Shown here: piece after piece, positions 5,507 to 8,956 of the stretch
Numbering within the stretch: position 1 is the first letter of the stretch
How the letters are laid out: the number at the start of each line of letters is the position of its first letter
NCBI GenBank assembly: GCA_030666035.1
Contig: DAOUYQ010000024.1
Location: forward strand, 1-8,956
Direction: 5' to 3'
DNA length: 8,956 nucleotides
DNA from: Microcaldota archaeon
Lineage (GTDB): Archaea; Micrarchaeota; Micrarchaeia; Anstonellales; Bilamarchaeaceae
The notes under the pieces: model-generated
Told to the model about the DNA's origin: nothing
The model's input: only the letters and a program-made list of their open reading frames with translations
Database searches by the model: none
Translations under genes and position numbers: made by a program

Positions 5507-6325
5507 ATGAGAAAACCAGCTGCAGCAGGGGGTTTTTACCCAGGGGAAAAAGAAGCAATTGAGAAACTGGTAGCAGAATGCATGGAAAAGGCACGCCCAC
5601 ATATAAAGGAAAGGAATTGCTTTGCGGGAGTTTCGCCCCACGCGGGATTCATTTATTCCGGGGTTCCTGCGGCTGCAACTTTCCTGAGCATAAAGGAGCT
5701 AAAGGATGCAAAAACAGTGGTTATTGTGGGCCCAAACCACACTGGGCTGGGGGGGCTGGTTTCGCTCTCTAGAGAGGATTGGGAGCTTCCAATTGGAGTA
5801 TTCAAAAATGATGTGGAGTTTGGGGAGGAGATGGTGAAGAATGCGAACTTCCTAAAACCAGAAGAAGAAGCGCACAGGATGGAGCATTCAATTGAGGTGC
5901 AGCTTCCGTTTTTGCATGCAGTGAATCCTTCTGCGAAAATAGTGCCAATCTCTATGATGGACCAGAGCCTGGAGGGCGCAAATGATGTGGCAAATGCGCT
6001 GCTTGCTGCGGAGAAGAATTTGGGGCGGGAAGCGGTCCTGGTTGCAAGTTCGGATTTCTCGCATTATGTCCCTTCTGAGATGGCGGAGAAAGCGGATAAA
6101 GAAGCAATGGGGCATATTCTTGGGCTGGATGCAGAAGGGTTCCAGAAGGAAGTGAGGGCAAAAAATTGGAGCATTTGCGGCTATGGGCCAATCTCTGTTG
6201 CAATGCTGTACGCGAAGGCAAAGGGTTCTAAAAAGGCTTTGGAGGTAATGTATACGAATTCGGGAGAGGTTACTGGTGACTATTCTCAGGTGGTTGCCTA
6301 TGCGAGCATAGTATTTCCACGGTGA
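5507..6325 (+). CDS. MEMO1 / AmmeMemoRadiSam protein B family protein
   Basis: A 272-residue MEMO-family protein covering the full domain. The family resembles non-heme iron dioxygenases and binds metal; human MEMO1 uses two histidines and a cysteine. Their likely counterparts are H45 in SPHAGFIYSG, H78 in VGPNHTG and C224 in ICGYGP. Other family blocks are RKPAAAGGFYPG at the N terminus, EHSIEVQLPFL (126-136), SSDFSHY (181-187) and GDYSQVVAYAS near the end. The start follows GGAGG and gives the usual N-terminal RxPAxAGxFYP. It is cytosolic with no membrane segment. Its stop lies six bases before fni, so the two are translated as one operon. In archaea this family commonly sits with mevalonate-pathway genes, which suggests an isoprenoid link, but its reaction is not known to me. 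Confidence 0.9.
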   Translation: MRKPAAAGGFYPGEKEAIEKLVAECMEKARPHIKERNCFAGVSPHAGFIYSGVPAAATFLSIKELKDAKTVVIVGPNHTGLGGLVSLSREDWELPIGVFKNDVEFGEEMVKNANFLKPEEEAHRMEHSIEVQLPFLHAVNPSAKIVPISMMDQSLEGANDVANALLAAEKNLGREAVLVASSDFSHYVPSEMAEKADKEAMGHILGLDAEGFQKEVRAKNWSICGYGPISVAMLYAKAKGSKKALEVMYTNSGEVTGDYSQVVAYASIVFPR

Positions 6326-6331
6326 AATTAT

Positions 6332-7306
6332 ATGGGAACTGAAGAAAGGAAGGAAGAGCATATTGCTGCAGTCCTCAAAAAGGATGTGGAGTATGAAAAA
6401 AGTGCGGGCTTTGAGCGGGTGGAGCTGCTGCATGATGCGCTTCCGGATGTGGATTATTCTAAAGTAAACTTAAAGATGAAATTCCTGGGAAAGGAAGTAT
6501 TTCCATTGATGATTAGTGCCATTACCGGGGGATTTGGAGGGGCAGTAGAAATAAACAAAGAGCTGGCGGTCGCTGCAGAAAAATATAAGCTTCCTATCGG
6601 GCTTGGAAGCATGCGCGCAATGCTTGAGGGGGTGGAAGAAGAAAGCTACCTTGTGCGGAAACTGTGCCCAAGCGTTCCTTTAATTGGAAATGTTGGGGTA
6701 ATGCAACTTTCAGAATACGAGGTTGGGAGAATTGAAAATTTGGTTTCGCGCGCGGAGCTGGATGCAATGGCAGTGCACTTAAACCCAATGCAGGAAGTTC
6801 TCCAGCCTGAAGGGGATACTGATTTTTCCGGGGCAGTTGGGCATATTGCAAAGCTTGCTGAGAGGCTTTCAGTTCCAGTAATTGCAAAGGAAACTGGTGC
6901 AGGGATAAACAAGGCAATTGCAGAGAAGCTCAGGGAAGCGGGGGTGGAATGGATTGATGTTGCTGGCTCCGGGGGAACTTCCTGGAGCAAGGTTGAGTAT
7001 ATGCGCGGGGGGAAACCTCCGGGATTTGGGGAATGGGGAATTTCAACAGTTGATTCAATACTTATGTGCAAAGGGGTGCTGCCATTAATTGGGAGCGGGG
7101 GCGTGCGCAGCGGAATAGACGCAATAAAGGCAATTGCGCTTGGGGCTGAGCTTGCCGGTGCAGCACGGCCATTCCTTTTGGCGCAGGATTACAAAAAACT
7201 GGATGAGATGGTAACTGAGTGGATTGGGCAGATGAAGGTTGCTGCGTTCCTGAGTGGGTGCAGGGATTATTCTGGAGTAAAAAAATTGAAGTACGAATTA
7301 AGATGA
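6332..7306 (+). CDS. fni: Type 2 isopentenyl-diphosphate delta-isomerase (FMN-dependent)
   Basis: Interconverts isopentenyl and dimethylallyl diphosphate using reduced FMN and Mg2+, feeding archaeal lipid synthesis. The 324-residue TIM-barrel protein shows the family motifs in order: RKEEH (6-10, substrate binding), ITGG (64-67), GSMRA (92-96), GNVGVMQ, HLNPMQEVLQPEGDTDF (149-165, containing the substrate/Mg2+ Gln-Glu), AKETGAG, AGSGGTSWSKVEYMR (211-225), WGISTVDS, and the FMN phosphate loop GSGGVRSGIDAIKAIALGA (254-272). The length is within the normal range and nothing essential seems missing. GGTGA at 6321-6325 overlaps the upstream MEMO stop and sits six bases before ATG 6332, fixing the start. 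The asnS gene follows after 13 bases. No other mevalonate-pathway gene is in the window. Confidence 0.95.
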   Translation: MGTEERKEEHIAAVLKKDVEYEKSAGFERVELLHDALPDVDYSKVNLKMKFLGKEVFPLMISAITGGFGGAVEINKELAVAAEKYKLPIGLGSMRAMLEGVEEESYLVRKLCPSVPLIGNVGVMQLSEYEVGRIENLVSRAELDAMAVHLNPMQEVLQPEGDTDFSGAVGHIAKLAERLSVPVIAKETGAGINKAIAEKLREAGVEWIDVAGSGGTSWSKVEYMRGGKPPGFGEWGISTVDSILMCKGVLPLIGSGGVRSGIDAIKAIALGAELAGAARPFLLAQDYKKLDEMVTEWIGQMKVAAFLSGCRDYSGVKKLKYELR

Positions 7307-7319
7307 TGGGTAGATTGCC

Positions 7320-8612
7320 ATGTATATAGACATACGTGAAATATTGAAAGGCAAAATAGAAGGAAAGCGTGTTAGCATACACGGATGGGTGTTTCGGCAG
7401 AGAAGCAGCGGCAATCTTAATTTTCTGGTAATTCGTGATGGTTCTGGGCGGGTGCAGGTTGCGGTGAAGAAAGACAAAGTAAACCAGAAGAGCTGGGAAG
7501 ATGCAACTGAGGCATACATAGAAAGTGCGGTTGAAGCAACCGGGGAAGTGAAAAAGGATGAGCGTGCTCCGGGTGGCTGGGAGATTCAGGTAACTGACTT
7601 CAAGACCGTAAGCAGAGGGGAGCCTTTTCCGATTTCCAAGGATTTAAGCGAGGAATTTCTTTTGGATGTGAGGCACCTGTGGCTAAGGAGCAGGAAACTT
7701 GCAAGTATTTTCAAGGCCAGGCACCACCTGGTAAATTATTTGCGTGAATACCTGGATAAGGAAGGGTTTTATGAGACTCCGCCGCCCATTATTACCAAGG
7801 CTGAATGTGAGGGTGGGAGCACACTCTTTGAGATGGATTATTTTGGGGACAAGGCATATTTGAGCCAGAGCGGGCAGCTCTACCAGGAAGCATTGATTTT
7901 TGGGCTTGGAAAGGTTTATGCGTTTGCGCCTTCTTTTAGGGCAGAAAAAAGCAGGACTATCCGGCACCTTGCGGAATATTGGCATTTGGAGCCGGAGATG
8001 GCGTGGTATACGCAAAAGGAGAATATGGAGCTGCAGGAGAAGCTTGTGGAATACGCGGTGCAGAAGTTTGCAGTGGAGCATGTGGAGCTGCTTGAGGAGC
8101 TGGAGCGGGACCCAAAAGTTTTGCAGAAAGTAAAGGTTCCCTTCTATCGCATGGACTACGAAGAGGCTGTGGACAAGGTAAATGAGCTTGGGGGCAAAAT
8201 GGAGCAGGGGGAGGACTTTGGGACACAGGATGAAGCACTCCTTACCAAGGAACTGGACAAGCCAATATTCATTCATAATTTCCCAACTAAGATTAAGGCG
8301 TTTTATATGCCGGAGGACCCGGAGAAGCCCGGGACTGTTCTGGCTGCAGATATGCTTGCGCCTGAGGGGCATGGGGAGATGATTGGGGGAAGTGAGCGTA
8401 TCTGGGATTTGGCTGAATTAGAGCGCAAGATGAAGGAATTTGGCCTGAACCCGAAGCAGATGGAATGGTATGTGGATTTACGCAAATACGGGAGTGTGCC
8501 CCATGCCGGCTTTGGAATGGGAATTGAGAGGTTTGTGAAATGGACTTTGGGTTTGCACCATATTAGGGATACTATTCCGTTTCCACGGACGATTACGCGG
8601 GCTTATCCATGA
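7320..8612 (+). CDS. asnS: Asparaginyl-tRNA synthetase, archaeal type
   Basis: A 430-residue class IIb synthetase that charges tRNA-Asn with asparagine. Residues 1 to about 100 form the OB-fold anticodon-binding domain (VSIHGWVFRQR, LVIRDGSGRVQVAV). The catalytic domain has EGGSTLFEMDYFGDKAYLSQ (164-183), motif 2 FRAEKSRTIRHLAEYWHLEP (206-225), and motif 3 HAGFGMGIERFVKW (395-408) with R404. Length and sequence closely match, by recall, the Pyrococcus AsnRS, including APEGHGEMIGGSERI and a C terminus ending AYP. RHLAEYWHLEPEM rather than RHLNEAWSID argues for AsnRS over archaeal AspRS. Its presence suggests direct Asn-tRNA synthesis rather than only the Asp-tRNA amidotransferase route. ATG 7320 follows fni by 13 bases with only a poor ribosome site (GGGTAG), so it probably relies on coupling. 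No clear terminator follows. Confidence 0.96.
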   Translation: MYIDIREILKGKIEGKRVSIHGWVFRQRSSGNLNFLVIRDGSGRVQVAVKKDKVNQKSWEDATEAYIESAVEATGEVKKDERAPGGWEIQVTDFKTVSRGEPFPISKDLSEEFLLDVRHLWLRSRKLASIFKARHHLVNYLREYLDKEGFYETPPPIITKAECEGGSTLFEMDYFGDKAYLSQSGQLYQEALIFGLGKVYAFAPSFRAEKSRTIRHLAEYWHLEPEMAWYTQKENMELQEKLVEYAVQKFAVEHVELLEELERDPKVLQKVKVPFYRMDYEEAVDKVNELGGKMEQGEDFGTQDEALLTKELDKPIFIHNFPTKIKAFYMPEDPEKPGTVLAADMLAPEGHGEMIGGSERIWDLAELERKMKEFGLNPKQMEWYVDLRKYGSVPHAGFGMGIERFVKWTLGLHHIRDTIPFPRTITRAYP

Positions 8613-8616
8613 AAAC

Positions 8617-8654
8617 GTAAACTTTCAATATACAATTGTATATAATTTGTTTAC
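8617..8654. promoter_or_regulatory. 38-base symmetric dyad, likely operator/promoter of the wHTH gene
   Basis: A perfect 16-base palindrome, ATATACAATTGTATAT (8628-8643), is framed by GTAAAC (8617-8622) and GTTTAC (8649-8654), which are also complementary and equally distant from the same centre (8635.5). The arms end one base before ATG 8655. TATA-like sequence lies inside the palindrome, so a bound dimer would compete with TBP; autorepression by the downstream winged-helix protein is the simplest reading. It starts five bases after the asnS stop, so it might also hinder read-through. Confidence 0.6.
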
Positions 8655-8954
8655 ATGTTGGAAAAGCTTCTGAAATCCAAAACAATGGTTAAAGTGCTTG
8701 GGCTGTTGTTATTTAGCGGAGAGCTCCACCTGAGGGAAATTGCCCGGAGAGTAGGGGTAACTCCAATATACGTGGGGAAGGAACTTGAGAACCTGGAATC
8801 GCTTGGCCTTGTTTTGAACAAAAGGGTTGGGAACCTGAGCATGTGGGAGATAAAGCGGGCATCCCCACTATACCCTGAGATTAAAGCGCTCTTCTTGAAA
8901 ACGGATGCGCTCGGAAGCTACCTATCTGAAGAATTGGGGGGGGTTTGGCGTTGA
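8655..8954 (+). CDS. Winged-helix transcriptional regulator, possibly frameshifted nucleotidyltransferase fusion
   Basis: A 99-residue reading frame with an ArsR/MarR-like winged helix-turn-helix. Residues 22-51 (GELHLREIARRVGVTPIYVG and following ELENLESLGL) are helices 2 and 3, with recognition helix about 35-49, and LVLNKRVGNLSMWEI (52-66) is the wing. The following SPLYPEIKALFLKTDALG is a linker I associate with archaeal wHTH proteins that continue into a minimal nucleotidyltransferase domain (GS..RG...SD.D). Here the frame stops at 8952-8954 just after eight G residues (8936-8943). With seven G it would read ELGGFGVE and stay open to the window edge. So it is either a genuine short regulator, a frameshifted gene, or a base-call error. 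ATG 8655 abuts the dyad and has no ribosome site, suggesting a leaderless mRNA. Confidence 0.7.
   Translation: MLEKLLKSKTMVKVLGLLLFSGELHLREIARRVGVTPIYVGKELENLESLGLVLNKRVGNLSMWEIKRASPLYPEIKALFLKTDALGSYLSEELGGVWR
8936..8943 (+). other. G8 homopolymer at the putative frameshift point
   Basis: Eight consecutive G near the 3' end of the winged-helix gene. Deleting one G changes the ending from GGVWR-stop to GGFGVE and removes the stop within the window. Such tracts are prone to slippage in replication and to sequencing or assembly error. Confidence 0.6.
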
Positions 8955-8956
8955 GT

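Noticed and set aside
7320..8612. Aspartyl-tRNA synthetase instead of asparaginyl
   Set aside because: Motif 2 reads RHLAEYWHLEPEM, and the protein tracks the archaeal AsnRS along its length rather than the archaeal AspRS signature.
1..8956. CRISPR array
   Set aside because: No regularly spaced repeat series; the only long repeat is the pair bracketing vapBC.

Overview
The window is most likely archaeal, at about 45% G+C by eye. Four genes have a TATA-like box centred about 26 bases before the start codon and little or no Shine-Dalgarno signal, as expected for leaderless archaeal transcripts. Genes inside operons instead carry GGTGA/GGAGG-type ribosome sites. The asparaginyl-tRNA synthetase is of the archaeal (Pyrococcus-like) type, and a MEMO-family gene sits directly before a type 2 isopentenyl-diphosphate isomerase, a typical archaeal neighbourhood. 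I cannot name the lineage.

Layout. (1) 1-3169, minus strand: a two-gene operon of a GadC-like amino acid/amine antiporter followed by a CadA/AdiA-type basic amino acid decarboxylase that runs off the left edge. Together they form a candidate proton-consuming decarboxylation/exchange module. (2) 3170-3642: a non-coding interval with the divergent promoters, a compact potential cloverleaf RNA fold and a G6/C6 hairpin. (3) 3643-4756, plus strand: thioredoxin, then an unassigned six-helix membrane protein, with two perfect small hairpins between them. (4) 4744-5490: a vapBC toxin-antitoxin pair, AT-richer than its neighbours, bracketed by two 37-base direct repeats. The left repeat is the end of the membrane protein gene; the right one still encodes the same last three residues and a stop. 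This looks like the scar of a module insertion. (5) 5507-8612, plus strand: a tight MEMO / fni / asnS operon for isoprenoid precursor and tRNA-Asn charging functions. (6) 8613-8956: a 38-base symmetric dyad just before a winged-helix regulator gene whose frame closes right after a run of eight G. One G fewer would keep the frame open, so the gene may be frameshifted, phase-variable or miscalled.

How it fits together: the antiporter/decarboxylase pair suggests acid or polyamine physiology, thioredoxin and the central operon are housekeeping, and the TA cassette plus the possibly frameshifted regulator are the accessory parts. No known named novel system is evident. The best leads are the repeat-bracketed vapBC insertion, the G8 frameshift and the structured intergenic RNA candidate.
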